A DNA stretch of 64,000 nucleotides from positions 12,754,587-12,818,586 of the forward strand of contig OX246743.1 in the NCBI GenBank assembly GCA_945910005.1, written 5' to 3'. This document shows positions 23,626 through 37,328 of the stretch, piece after piece. The notes beneath the pieces are model-generated. The model searched no databases. It saw only the letters and a program-made list of their open reading frames with translations, and was not told where the DNA came from. Each line of letters begins with the position of its first letter. The first letter of the stretch is position 1. The position numbers and the translations under genes are program-made. Source of the stretch: Isoperla grammatica. Its lineage: Eukaryota > Arthropoda > Insecta > Plecoptera > Perlodidae.

Positions 23626-26474
23626 AAAACGCCTAACAATCTCCCCAATGTGGCTCTCGTCACACCGTCATACTTGCGGCCCTCTTTGCAATCAAAACGC
23701 CTAACAATCTCCCCAATGTGGCTCTCGTCACACCTTCATACTTGCGGCCCTCTTTTTAATCCAAGCGCCTAACAATCTCCCCGATGTGGCTCTCGTCACT
23801 CCACCATACTTGCGGCATTCTTTGCAATCCAAGCGCCTAACAATCTCGCCACTTCGCCATTCTTGCGGCCCTCTTTTTAATCCAAGCGTCTTACAATCTC
23901 CCCAATGTGGCTCTCTTCACTCCACCATACTTGCGGCCCTCTTTGCAATCAAAACGCCTAACAATCTCCCCAATGTGGCTTTCGGCACTCCACCATACTT
24001 GCGGCCCTCTTTACAATCCAAGTGCCTTAAATCTCCCCAATTTGGCTCTCGCCACTCCGCCATACTTGCGGCCCTCTTTTGCAATCCAAGCGCCTAACAA
24101 TCTCCCCAATGTCTCTCTCGTCACTCCACCATACTTGCGGCCCTCTTTGCAATCAGAGCGCCTCATTATCTCCCCGATGCGGCTCTCGCCACTCCGTCAT
24201 ACTTGCGGCCCTCTTTGCAATCCAAGCGCCTAACAATCTCCTCAATGTGGCTCTCGTCACTCCACCATACTTGCGGCCCTCTTTGCAATCCAAGCGCCTA
24301 ACAAACTCCCCAATGTGGATCTCGTCACTCCGTCATACTTGCGGCCCTATTTGCAATCAAAACGCCTAACAATCTCCCCAATGTGGCTCTCGTCACACCG
24401 TCATTCTTGCGGCCCTCTTTGCAATCCAAGCGCCTAATGTGGCTCTCCACTATACTTGCGGCCCTCTTTGCAATCCAAGCGCCTAACAAACTCCCCAATG
24501 TGGCTCTCGTCACTCCGTTATACTTGCGGCCCTCTTTGCAATCCAAGCGCCTAGCAAACTCCCCAATGTGGCTCTCGTCACTCCGTCATACTTGCAGCCC
24601 TCTTTGCAATCAAAACGCATAGCATCTCCCCAATGTGGCTCTCGGCACTCCGTCATACTTGCGGCCCTCTTTGTAATCCAAGCGCCTAAATATTTCGCCA
24701 CTTCGCCATTCTTGCGGCCCTCTTTTTAATCCAAGCGTCTAACAATCTTCCCAATGTGGCTCTCGTCACTCCACCATACTTGCGGCCCTCTTTGCAATCC
24801 AAGTGCCTAACATCTCCCTAATGTGGCTCTCGCCACTCCGCCATACTTGCGGCCCTCTTTGCGATCCAAGCGCCTAACAATCTCCCCAATGTGGCTCCCG
24901 TCACTCGGTCATACTTGCGGCCCTCTTTGCAATCCAAGCGCCTTACAATCTCTCCAATGTGGCTCTCGTCACTCCGCCATACTTGCGGCCCTCTTTGCAA
25001 TCCAAGCGCCTTACAATCTCTCCAATGTGGCTCTCGTCACACCGCCATACTTGCGGCCCTCTTTGCAATCAGAGCGCCTAACAATCGCCTTACAATCTCC
25101 CCAATGTGGCACTTTCACTCCGTCACTCTTGCGGCCCTCTTTGCAATCCAAGCGCCTAACAATCTCTCCAATGTGGCTCTCGCCACTCCGTCATACTTGC
25201 GGCCCTCTTTGCAATCCAAGCGCCTTACAATCTCTCCAATGTGGCTCTCGTCACACCGCCATACTTGCGGCCCTCTTTGCAATCAGAGCGCCTAACAATC
25301 GCCTTACAATCTCCCCAATGTGGCACTTTCACTCCGTCACTCTTGCGGCCCTCTTTGCAATCCAAGCGCCTAACAATCTCTTCAATGTGGCTCTCGTCAC
25401 TCCGTCATACTTGCGGCCCTCTTTGCAATCCAAGCGCCTTACAATCTCCCAAATGTGGCTCTCGTCATACCGCCATACTCGCGGCCCTCTTTGCAATCCA
25501 AGCACCTTACAATCTCCCTAATGTGGCTCTCGCCACTCCGTCATACTTGCGGCCCTCTTTGCAATCCAAGCGCCTAACTATCTCCCCAATGTGGCTCTCG
25601 TCACTCTACCATACTTGCGGCCCTCTATGCAATCAAAACGCCTAACAATCCCCCCAATGTGGCTCTCGTCACAACGTCATACTTGCGGTCCTCTTTGCAA
25701 TCCAAGCGCCTTACAATCTCCCCAATGTGGCTCTCGTCACTCGGTCATACTTGCGGCCCTCTTTGAAATCCAAGCGCCTTACAATCTCCTCAATGTGGCT
25801 CTCGTCACACCGCCATACTTGCGGCCCTCTTTGCAATCCAAGCGCCTTACAATCTCCCCAATGTGGCTCTCGTCACACCGCCATACTTGCGGTCCTCTTT
25901 GCAATCCAAGCGCCTTACAATCTCCCGAATGTGGCTCTCGTTACACCGCCATACTTGTGGCCCTCTTTGCAATCCAAGCGCCTAACAATCTCTCCAATGT
26001 GGCTCTCGCCACTCCGTCATACTTGCGGCCCTCTTTGCAATCCAAGCGCCTTGCAATCTCCCCAATGTGGCTCTCGTCACACCGCCATACTTGCGGCCCT
26101 CTTTGCAATCAAAACGCCCAACAATCTCCCCGATGTGGGCTCTCGCCACTCCGCCATTCTTGCGGCCCTCTTTGCAAAATCTCTCCAATGTGGCTCTCGC
26201 CACTCCGTCATACTTGCGGCCCTCTTTGCAATCCAAGCGCCTTGCAATCTCCCCAATGTGGCTCTCGTCACACCGCCATACTTGCGGCCCTCTTTGCAAT
26301 CAAAACGCCCAACAATCTCCCCGATGTGGGCTCTCGCCACTCCGCCATTCTTGCGGCCCTCTTTGCAATCTCCCCAATATGGCTCTCGTCACTCCACCAT
26401 ACTTGCGGCCCTCTTTGCAATCAAAACGCCTAACAATCTCCCCAATGTGGCTCTCGTCACACCTTCATACTTGC
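23626..26474 (+). repeat. 68-bp satellite array, block 9
   Basis: About 42 monomers. It begins like block 2 (cttgcggcattc near 23810, composite short monomer near 24432), continues like block 7 with two cgcctaacaatcgcc duplications near 25075 and 25290, and ends with a fresh 191-bp tandem duplication annotated separately. No gene is present. Confidence 0.97.
25987..26368 (+). repeat. 191-bp out-of-register tandem duplication inside block 9
   Basis: The segment 25987-26177 is repeated as 26178-26368. Both copies carry the private change aaaacgcccaac, found nowhere else that I saw, so the duplication is recent. The period of 191 is not a multiple of 68 (two monomers plus 55), and the junction gcaaaatctctcc breaks the monomer register. 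Confidence 0.9.
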
Positions 26475-27145
26475 GATCAGATCATTTTCTTGGATATTTT
26501 TTAAATCCAATGAAAGCCTCTTTTTGGAAATCTATCTATATTTGGAGTTACAATTACACTAAGAATGAAAAGAGATACAATGAGATTCATACCTGCATAC
26601 ATTGAGAGCAGTGTGTTATTTACCAGTGTAAGCGAGGCAATTTCTATCGGCTGGCACGGCGTACGCAGTAACGTCGTAGCTTCGAATACTTGAGGTCTGG
26701 GGTTCAAAACCCATTACCCCCAATTTTTTTTTTCCACCTATTTCACACATTTATATCATTTATATCTCAATTTGCGGCGGTTTTATTATCAGATCGTATT
26801 CTCATGGATATTTTTTAAATCCAATGAAACCTTCTGTTCTAAAATCCATATATGTTTCGTTACATGCATACATTGAGAGCCGTGTGTTATCTATACCAGT
26901 CTAAGCGATCCAACTTCCATCGTGAGGCATGGCGTACGCGGTAGCGTCGTGGACTAGTGTTTTAGAGGTCCGGGGTTCGAGACCCGTTACCACCACGATT
27001 TGTTTCTTCCATATTCAGAACAGCAAAGTTGAGAAGGGTTTACTAACGGGAAATTATTTTTTCAAGCGCTCGTAGCTAAAAAACGTGTGGTTCAAATTTG
27101 TTTCTGTATTTTTTTTATTTTTTTTGCGTTGATTATCTTGACAAT
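26475..27145 (+). repeat. Dimeric tRNA-related SINE-like spacer, copy 10
   Basis: Complete copy, mostly subtype II, but with ctcaatttgcgg and gctaaaaaacg as in subtype I. Private changes are aatgaaaagag and gcgttgattatc. The second A box is at 26930-26941 and the B box at 26974-26984. Confidence 0.93.
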
Positions 27146-30100
27146 AAAACGCCTAACAATCTCCCCAATGTGGCTCTCGTCACACCGTCATACTTGCGGC
27201 CCTCTTTGCAATCAAAACGCCTAACAATCTCCCCAATGCGGCTCTCGTCACACCTTCATACTTGCGGCCCTCTTTTTAATCCAAGCGCCTAACAATCTCC
27301 CCGATGTGGCTCTCGTCACTCCGCCATACTTGCGGCCCTCTTTGCAATCCAAGCGCCTAACAATCTCGCCACTTCGCCATTTTTGCGGCCCTCTTTTTAA
27401 TCCAAGCGTCTAACAATCTCCCCAATGTGGCTCTCGTCACTCCACCATACTTGCGGCCCTCTTTGCAATCAAAACGCCTAACAATCTCCCCAATGTGGCT
27501 CTCGGCACTCCACCATACTTGCGGCCCTCTTTACAATCCAAGCGCCTTAAATCTCCTCAATGTGGCTCTCGCCACTCCGCCATACTTGCGGCCCTCTTTT
27601 GCAATCCAAGCGCCTAACAATCTCCCCAATGTCTCTCTCGTCACTCCACCATACTTGCGGCCCTCTTTGCAATCAGAGCGCCTCATTATCTCCCCGTTGC
27701 GACTCTCGCCACTCCGTCATACTTGCGGCCCTCTTTACAATCCAAGCGCCTAACAATCTCCCCAATGTGGCTCTCGTCACTCCACCATACTTGCGGCCCT
27801 CTTTGCAATCCAAGCGCCTTACAAACTCCCCAATGTGGATCTCGTCACTCCGTCATAATTGCGGCCCTATTTGCAATCAAAACGCCTAACAATCTCCCCA
27901 ATGTGGCTCTCGTCACACCGTCATTCTTGCGGCCCTCTTTGCAATCCAAGCGCCTAACAATCTCCCCAATGTGGCTCTCGTCACACCGTCATTCTTGCGG
28001 CCCTCTTTGCAATCCAAGCGCCTAACAATCTCCCTAATGTGGCTCTCGCCACTCCGTCATACTTGCGGCCCTCTTTGCAATCCAAGCGCCTAACAATCTC
28101 CCCAATGTGGCTCTCGTCACTCCACTATACTTGCGGCCCTCTTTGCAATCCAAGCGCCTAACAAACTCCCCAATGTGGCTCTCGTCACTCCGTCATACTT
28201 GCGGCCCTCTTTGCAATCCAAGCGCCTAGCAAACTCCCCAATGTGGCTCTCGTCACTCCGTCATACTTGCGGCCCTCTTTGCAATCAAAACGCATAGCAT
28301 CTCCCCAATGTGGCTCTAGACACTCCGTCATACTTGCGGCCCTCTTTGTAATCCAAGCGCCTAACAATCTCGCCACTTCGCCATTCTTGCGGCCCTCTTT
28401 TTAATCCAAGCGTCTAACAATCTCCCCAATGTGGCTCTCGTCACTCCACCATACTTGCGGCCCTCTTTGCAATCCAAGTGCCTAACATCTCCCTGATGTG
28501 GCTCTCGCCACTCCGCCATACTTGCGGCCCTCTTTGCGATCCAAGCGCCTAACAATCTCCCCAATGTGGCTCCCGTCACTTGGTCATACTTGCGGCCCTC
28601 TTTGCAATCCAAGCGCCTTACAATCTCTCCAATGTGGCTCTCGTCACTCCGCCATACTTGCGGCCCTCTTTGCAATCCAAGCGCCTTACAATCTCTCCAA
28701 TGTGGCTCTCGCCACACCACCATACTTGCGGCCCTCTTTGCAAACAGAGCGCCTAACAATCGCCTAACAATCTCCCCAATGTGGCACTTTCACTCCGTCA
28801 CTCTTGCGGCCCTCTTTGCAATCCAAGCGCTTTACAATCTCCCCAGTGTTGCTCTCGTCATTTCGTTAGACTTGCGGCCCTCTTTGCAATACAAGCGCCT
28901 AACAATCTCCCCAATGTGGCTCTCGTCACACCGTCATACTTGCGGCTTTCTTTGCAATCCAAGCGCCTCACAATCTCCCCAAGGTGGCACTTTCACTCCG
29001 TCACTCTTGCGGCCCTCTTTGCAATTCAAGCGCCTTACAATCTCCCCAATGTGGCTCTCGTCACACCGCCATACTCGCGGCCCTCTTTGCAATCAGAGCA
29101 CCTAACAATCGCCTTACAATTTTCCCAATATGGCTCTCGTCACTCCACCATACGTGCGCCCTCTTTGCAATCAAGACGCCTAACAATCTCCCCAATGTGG
29201 CTCTCGGCACTCCACCATACTTGCGGCCCTCTTTGCAATCCAAGTGCCAACATCTCCCCAATGTGGCTTTCGCCACTCCGCCATACTTGCGGCCCTCTTT
29301 GCAATCAAAACCCCTAACAATCTCCCCGATGTGGCTCCAATCAAAACGCCTAACAATCTCCCCAATGTGGCTCTCGCCAAACCTTCATACTTGCGGCCCT
29401 CTTTGCAATCAGAGCGCCTAATTATCTCCCCGATGCGGCTCTCGCCACTCTGTCATACTTGCGGCCCTCTTTGCAATCAAAGCGCCTAACAATCTCCCCA
29501 GTGTGGCTCTCGCCACTCCGTCATACTTGCGGCCCTCTTTTCAATCCAAGCGTCTAACAATCTCCCCAGTGTTGCTCTCGCCACTCCGTCATACTTGCGG
29601 CCCTCTTTGCAATCCAAGCGCCTAACAATCTCCCCAATGTGGCTCTCGTCACTACACCATACTTGAGGCCCTCTTTGCAATCGAAGTGCCTAAATTCTCC
29701 CTAATGTGGCTCTCGCCACTCCGCCATACTTGCGGCCCTCTTTGCAATCCAAGCGCCTAACAATCTCCTTAATGTGGCTTTCGCCCTCGTCTTACTTGCG
29801 GCCCTCTTTGCAATCCAAGCGCCTAACAATCTCCCCAATGTGGCTCTCGTCACTCCACTATACTTGCGGCCCTCTTTGCAATCCAAGCGCCTAACAAACT
29901 CCCCAATGTGGCTCTCGTCACTCCGTCATACTTGCGGCCCTCTTTGCAATCAAAACGCATAGCATCTCCCCAATGTGGCTCTCGGCACTCCGTCATTTTT
30001 GCGGCACTCTTTGTAATCCAAGCGCCTAACAATCTCGCCACTTCGCCATTCGTGCGGCCCTCTTTTTAATCCAAGCGTCTAACAATCTCCCCGATGTGGC

Positions 30101-31892
30101 TCTCGTCACTCCGCCATACTAGCGGCCCTCTTTTGCAATCCAAGCGCCTAACAATCTCCCCGATGTGGCTCTCGACACTCCGCCATACTAGCGGCCCTCT
30201 TTTGCAATCCAAGCGCCTAACAATCTCCCCAATGTGGCTCTCGCCACTCCACCATACTTGCGGCTCTCTTTGCAATCCAAGTGCCTAACATCTCCCCAAT
30301 GTGGCTCTCGCCACTTCGCCATACTTGCGGCCCTCTTTTGCAATCCAAGCGCCTAACAATCTCCCCAATGTAGCTCTCGTCACTCCACCATACTTACGGT
30401 CCTCTTTGCAATCCAAGCGCCTAACAATCTCCCTATTTTGGCTCTCGCCACTCCGTCATACTTGCGGCCCTCTTTGCAATCAGAGCGCCTCACAATCTCC
30501 CCAATATGGCTCTCGCCACTCCGTCATACTTGCGGCCCTATTTGCAATGAAAACGCCTAACAATCTCCCTAATGTGGCTCTCGTCACACCGTCATACTTG
30601 CGGCCCTCTTTGCAATGCAAGCGCCTAACAATCCTCCTAATGTGGCTCTCGTCACTCCACCATACTTGCGGCCCTCTTTGCAATCCAAGTGCCTAACATC
30701 TCCCCAATGTGGCTCTCGCCACTCAGTCATACTAGCGGCCCTCTTTGTAATCCAAGCGCCCAAAAACCTCTCCGATGTGGCTCTCGCCACTCCGCCATAC
30801 TTGCGGCCCTCTTTGCAATCCAAGCGCCTAATTATCTCCCCGATGCGGCTCTCGCCACTCCGTCATACTTGCGGCCCTCTTTGCAATCAAAGCGCCTAAC
30901 TATCTCCCCAGTGGGACTCTCACCACTCCGTCATACTTGCGGCCCTCTTTTCAATCCAAGCGTCTAACAATCTCCCCAGTGTTGCTCTCGCCACTCCGTC
31001 ATACTTGCGGCCCTCTTTGCAATCAAAGCGCCTAACAATCTCCCCAATGTGGCTCTCGTCACCCCAGCATACTTGCGGCCCTCTTTGCAATCCAAGTGCC
31101 TAACATCTCCCTAATGTGGCTCTCGCCACTCCGCCATACTTTGGGCCCTCTTTGCAATCCAAGCGCCTAACAATCTCTCCAATGTGGCTCTCGTCACTCC
31201 GTCATACTTGCGGCCCTCTTTGCAATCCAAGCGCCTTACAATCTCCCAAATGTGGCTCTCGTCACACCGCCATACTCGCGGCCCTCTTTGCAATCCAAGC
31301 ACCTAACAATCTCCCTAATGTGGCTCTCGCCACTCCGTCATACTTGTGGCCCTCTTTGCAATCCAAGCGCCTAACAATCTCCCCAATGTGGCTCTCGTCA
31401 CTCTACCATACTTGCGGCCCTCTATGCAATCAAAACGCCTAACAACCCTTCCAATGTGGCTCTCGTCACACCGTCATACTTGCGGCCCTCTTTGCAATCC
31501 AAGCGCCTTACAATCTCCCCAATGTGGCTCTCGTCACACCGCCATACTTGCGGCCCTCTTTGCAATCCAAGCGCCTAACAATCTCTCCAATGTGGCTCTC
31601 GCCACTCCGTCATACTTGCGGCCCTCTTTGCAATCCAAGCGCCTTGCAATCTCCCCAAAGTGGCTCTCGTCACACCGCCATACTTGCGGCCCTCTTTGCA
31701 ATCAAAACGCCTAACAATCTCCCCGATGTGGGCTCTCGCCACTCCGCCATTCTTGCGGCCCTCTTTGCAATCCAAGCGCCTTACAATCTCCCCAATATGG
31801 CTCTCGTCACTCCACCATACTTGCGGCCCTCTTTGCAATCAAAACGCCTAACAATCTCCCCAATGTGGCTCTCGTCACACCTTCATACTTGC
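27146..31892 (+). repeat. 68-bp satellite array, block 10 (HOR of 5418 bp with copy 10)
   Basis: About 70 monomers. From about 28.8 kb new marker monomers appear that are absent to the left: gtcatttcgttagac (28857-28871), the composite ggctccaatcaaaacgcc (29333), and a block that starts at tccctatttt (30430) and runs through aatatggctctcgcc, gcaatgaaaacgcc, gcaatgcaagcgcc, cactcagtcatac, cccaaaaacctctcc and ccagtgggactctc. The final part, from about 31.1 kb, returns to the common lead-in. No gene is present. Confidence 0.97.
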
Positions 31893-32560
31893 GATCAGAT
31901 CATATTCTTGGATATTTTTTAAATCCAATGAAAGCCTCTTTTTGGAAATCTATCTATATTTGGAGTTACAATTACACTAAGAATGAATAGAGATACAATG
32001 AGATTCATACCTGCATACATTGAGAGCAGTGTGTTATTTACCAGTGTAAGCGAGGCAATTTCTATAGGCTGGCACGGCGTACGCAGTAACGTCGTAGCTT
32101 CGAATACTTGAGGTCTGGGGTTCAAAACCCATTACCCCCAATTTTTTTTTCCACCTATTTCACACATTTATATCATTTATATCTAAATTTGCGGCGGTTT
32201 TATTATCAGATCGTATTCTCATGGATATTTTTTAAATCCAATGAAACCTTCTCTTCGTAAATCCAGATATGTTTCGTTACATGCATTAATTGAGAGCCGT
32301 GTGTTATCTATACCAGTCTAAGCGATCCAACTTCCATCGTGAGGCATGGCGTACGCGGTAGCGTCGTGAACTAGTGTTTTAGAGGTCCGGGGTTCGAGAC
32401 CCGTTACCACAACGATTTTTTTCTTCCATATTCAGAGCAGCATAGTTGAGAAGGGTTTACTAAGGGGAAATTATTTTTTCAAGCGCTCGTAGCTAAAAAA
32501 CGTGTGGTTCAAATTTGTTTCTGTATTTTTTTTATTTTTTTTGCGTTAATTATCTCGACA
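31893..32560 (+). repeat. Dimeric tRNA-related SINE-like spacer, copy 11
   Basis: Complete copy with catattcttgg left end and subtype I right half, in the ccagatatg subgroup (with copies 15 and 16). Private changes are gtcgtgaactag, accacaacgat, gcatagttgag and the right end tatctcgacaaaaaacg. The second A box is at 32347-32358 and the B box at 32391-32401. Confidence 0.93.
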
Positions 32561-35500
32561 AAAAACGCCTAACAATCTCCCCAATGTGGCTCTCGTCACA
32601 CCGTCATACTTGCGGCCCTCTTTGCAATCAAAACGCCTAACAATCTCCCCAATGTGGCTCTTGTCACACCTTCATACTTGCGGCACTCTTTTTAATCCAA
32701 GCGCCTAACAATCTCCCCGATGTGGCTCTCGTCACCCCGCCATACTTGCGGCCCTCTTTGCAATCCAAGCGCCTAACAATCTCGCCACTTCGCCATTCTT
32801 GCGGCCCTCTTTTTAATCCAAGCGTCTAACAATCTCCCCAATGTGGCTCTCGTCACTCCACCATACTTGCGGCCCTCTTTGCAATCAAAACGCCTAACAA
32901 TCTCCCCAATGTGGCTCTCGGCACTCCACCATACTTGCGGCCCTCTTTACAATCCAAGCGCCTTAAATCTCCTCAATGTGGCTCTCGCCACTCCGCCATA
33001 CTTGCGGCCCTCTTTTGCAATCCAAGCGCCTAACAATCTCCCCAATGTCTTTCTCGTCACTCCACCATACTTGCGGCCCTCTTTGCAACCAGAGCGCCTT
33101 ATTATCTCCCCGATGCGGCTCTCGTCACACCGTCATTCTTCCGGCCCTCTTTGCAATCCAAGCGCCTAACAATCTCCCCAATGTGGCTCTCGTCACACCG
33201 TTAAACTTGCGGCCCTATTTGCAATCCAAGCGCCTAACAATCTCCTCAATGTGGCTCTCGTCACTCCACCATACTTGCGGCCCTCATTGCAATCGAAGTG
33301 CCTCATTTCTCCCTTATGTGGCTCTCGCCACTCCGCCATACTTGCGGCCCACTTTGCAATCCAAGCGCCTAACAATCTCCCTAATGTGGCTCTCGCCACT
33401 CCGTCATACTGGCGGCCCTCTTTGCAATCCAAGCGCCTAACAATCTCCCCAATGTGGCTCTCGTCACTCCACTATACTTGCGGCCCTCTTTGCAATCCAA
33501 GCGCCTAACCAACTCCCCAATGTGGCTCTCGTCACTCCGTCATACTTGCGGCCCTCTTTGCAATCCAAGCGCCTAGCAAACTCCCCAATGTGGCTCTCGA
33601 CACTCCGTCATACTTGCGGCCCTCTTTGCAATCAAAACGCATAGCATCTCCCCAATGTGGCTCTCGACTCTCCGTCATACTTGCGGCCCTCTTTGTAATC
33701 CAAGCGCCTAACAATCTCGCCACTTCGCCATTCTTGCGGCCCTCTTTTTAATCCAAGCGTCTAACAATCTCCCCAATGTGGCTCTCGTCACTCCACCATA
33801 CTTGCGGCCCTCTTTGCAATCCAAGTGCCTAACATCTCCCTAATGTGGCTCTCGCCACTCCGCCATACTTGCGGCCCTCTTGCGATCCAAGCGCCTAACA
33901 ATCTCCCCAATGTGGCTCCCGTCACTTGGTCATACTTGCGGCCCTCTTTGCAATCCAAGCGCCTTACAATCTCTCCAATGTGGCTCTCGTCACTCCGCCA
34001 TTATTGCGGCCCTCTTTGCAATCCAAGCGCCTTACAATCTCTCCAATGTGGCTCTCGCCACACCACCATACTTGCGGCCCTCTTTGCAATCAGAGCGCCT
34101 AACAATCGCCTTACAATCTCCCCAATGTGGCACTTTCACTCCGTCACTCTTGCGGCCCTCTTTGCAATCCAAGCGCTTTACAATCTCCCCAGTGTTGCTC
34201 TCGTCATTTCGTTAGACTTGCGGCCCTCTTTGCAATCCAAGCGCCTAACAATCTCCCCAATGTGGCTCTCGTCACACCGTCATACTTGCGGCTTTCTTTG
34301 CAATCCAAGCGCCTCACAATCTCCCCAAGGTGGCACTTTCACTCCGTCACTCTTGCGGCCCTCTTTGCAATCCAAGCGCCTTACAATCTCCCCAATGTGG
34401 CTCTTGTCACACCGCCATACTCGCGGCCCTCTTTGCAATCAGAGCACCTAACAATCGCCTTACAATTTCCCCAATATGGCTCTCGTCACTCCACCATACG
34501 TGCGGCCCTCTTTGCAATCAAGACGCCTAACAATCTCCCCAATGTGGCTCTCGGCACTCCACCATACTTGCGGCCCTCTTTGCAATCCAAGTGCCTAACA
34601 TCTCCCCAATGTGGCTTTCGCCACTCCGCCATACTTGCGGCCCTCTTTGCAATCAAAACGCCTAACAATCTCCCCGATGTGGCTCCAATCAAAACGCCTA
34701 ACAATCTCCCCAATGTGGCTCTCGCCACACCTTCATACTTGCGGCCCTCTTTGCAATCAGAGCGCCTAATTATCTCCCCGATGCGGCTCTCGCCACTCTG
34801 TCATACTTGCGGCCCTCTTTGCATTCAAAGCGCCTAACAATCTCCCCAGTGTGGCTCTCGCCACTCCGTCATACTTGCGGCCCTCTTTTCAATCCAAGCG
34901 TCTAACAATCTCCCCAGTGTTGCTCTCGCCACTCCGTCATACTTGCGGCCCTCTTTGCAATCCAAGCGCCTTACAATCTCCCCAATGTGGCTCTCGTCAC
35001 TACACCATACTTGAGGCCATCTTTGCAATCGAAGTGCCTAAATTCTCCCTAATGTGGCTCTCGCCACTCCGCCATACTTGCGGCCTTCTTTGCAATCCAA
35101 GCGCCTAACAATCTCCTTAATGTGGCTTTCGCCCTCGTGTTACTTGCGGCCCTCTTTGCAATCCAAGCGCCTAACAATCTCCCCAATGTGGCTCTCGTCA
35201 CTCCACTATACTTGCGGCCCTCTTTGCAATCCAAGCGCCTAACAAACTCCCCAATGTGGCTCTCGTCACTCCGTCATACTTGCGGCCCTCTTTGCAATCA
35301 AAACGCATAGCATCTCCCCAATGTGGCTCTCGGCACTCCGTCATACTTGCGGCACTCTTTGTAATCCAAGCGCCTAACAATCTCGCCACTTCGCCATTCG
35401 TGCGGCCCTCTTTTTAATCCAAGCGTCTAACAATCTCCCCGATGTGGCTCTCGTCACTCCGCCATACTAGCGGCCCTCTTTTGCAATCCAAGCGCCTAAC

Positions 35501-37328
35501 AATCTCCCCGATGTGGCTCTCGTCACTCCGCCATACTAGCGGCCCTCTTTTGCAATCCAAGCGCCTAACAATCTCCCCAATGTGGCTCTCGCCACTCCAC
35601 CATACTTGCAGGTCTCTTTGCAATCCAAGTGCCTCTCTTTGCAATCCAAGCGCCTAACAATCTCCCTATTTTGGCTCTCGCCACTCCGTCATACTTGCGG
35701 CCCTCTTTGCAATCAGAGCGCCTCACAATCTCCCCAATATGGCTCTCGCCACTCCGTCATACTTGCGGCCCTATTTGCAATGAAAACGCCTAACAATCTC
35801 CCCAATGTGGCTCTCGTCACACCGTCATACTTGCGGCCCTCTTTGCAATGCAAGCGCCTAACAATCCTCCCAATGTGGCTCTCGTCACTTCACCATACTT
35901 GCGGCCCTCTTTGCAATCCAAGTGCCTAACATCTCCTCAATGTGGCTCTCGCCACTCAGTCATACTAGCGGCCCTCTTTGTAATCCAAGGGTCCAAAAAC
36001 CTCTCCGATGTGGCTCTCGCCACTCCGCCATACTTGCGGCCCTCTTTTAATCTAAGCGCCTAATTATCTCCCCGATGCGGCTCTCGCCACTCCGTCATAC
36101 TTGCGGCCCTCTTTGCAATCAAAGCGCCTAACAATCTCCCCAGTGGGACTCTCACCACTCCGTCATACTTGCGGCCCTCTTTTCAATCCAAGCGTCTAAC
36201 AATCTCCCCAGTGTTGCTCTCGCCACTCCGTCATACTTGCGGCCCTCTTTGCAATCCAAGCGCCTAACAATCTCCCCAATGTGGCTCTCGTCACTCCACC
36301 ATACTTGCGGCCCTCTTTGCAATCCAAGTGCCTTACATCTCCCTAATGTGGCTCTCGCCACTCCGCCATACTTTGGGCCCTCTTTGCAATCCAAGCGCCT
36401 AACAATCTCTCCAATGTGGCTCTCGTCACTCCGTCATACTTGCGGCCCTCTTTGCAATCCAAGCGCCTAAAAATCTCCCAAATGTGGCTCTCGTCACACC
36501 GCCATACTCGCGGCCCTCTTTGCAATCCAAGCACCTAACAATCTCCCTAATGTGGCTCTCGCCACTCCGTCATACTTGTGGCCCTCTTTGCAATCCAAGC
36601 GCCTAACAATCTCCCCAATGTGGCTCTCGTCACTCTACCATACTTGCGGCCCTCTATGCAATCAAAACGCCTAACAATCCCCCCAATGTGGCTCTCGTCA
36701 CACCGTCATACTTGCGGCCCTCTTTGCAATCCAAGCGCCTTACAATCTCCCCAATGTGGCTCTCGTCACTCGGTCATACTTGCGGCCCTCTTTGAAATCC
36801 AAGCGCCTTACAATCTCCTCAATGTGGCTCTCGTCACACCGCCATACTTGCGGCCCTCTTTGCAATCTAAGCGCCTTACAATCTCCCCAATGTGGCTCTC
36901 GCCACACCGCCATACTTGCGGCCCTCTTTGCAATCCAAGCGCCTTACAATCTCCCCAATGTGGCTCTCGTCACACCGCCATACTGGCGGCCCTCTTTGCA
37001 ATCCAAGCGCCTAACAATCTCTCCAATGTGGCTCTCGCCACTCCGTCATACTTGCGGCCCTCTTTGCAATCCAAGCGCCTTGCAATCTCCCCAATGTGGC
37101 TCTCGTCACACCGCCATACTTGCGGCCCTCTTTGCAATCAAAACGCCTAACAATCTCCCCGATGTGGGCTCTCGCCACTCCGCCATTCTTGCGGCCCTCT
37201 TTGCAAACCAAGCGCCTTACAATCTCCCCAATATGGCTCTCGTCACTCCACCTTACTTGCGGCCCTCTTTGCAATCAAAACGCCTAACAATCTCCCCAAT
37301 GTGGCTCTCGTCACACCTTCATACTTGC
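32561..37328 (+). repeat. 68-bp satellite array, block 11 (HOR of 5436 bp with copy 11)
   Basis: About 70 monomers, related to block 10 at an offset of about 5348 in its middle part: gtcatttcgttagac at 34203-34217, ggctccaatcaaaac at 34681, tccctatttt at 35662. It has a deletion of about 116 bp at about 35634 (gtgcctctctttgc) relative to block 10. Another private junction is cttttaatctaagcgcc near 36044. No gene is present. Confidence 0.97.
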
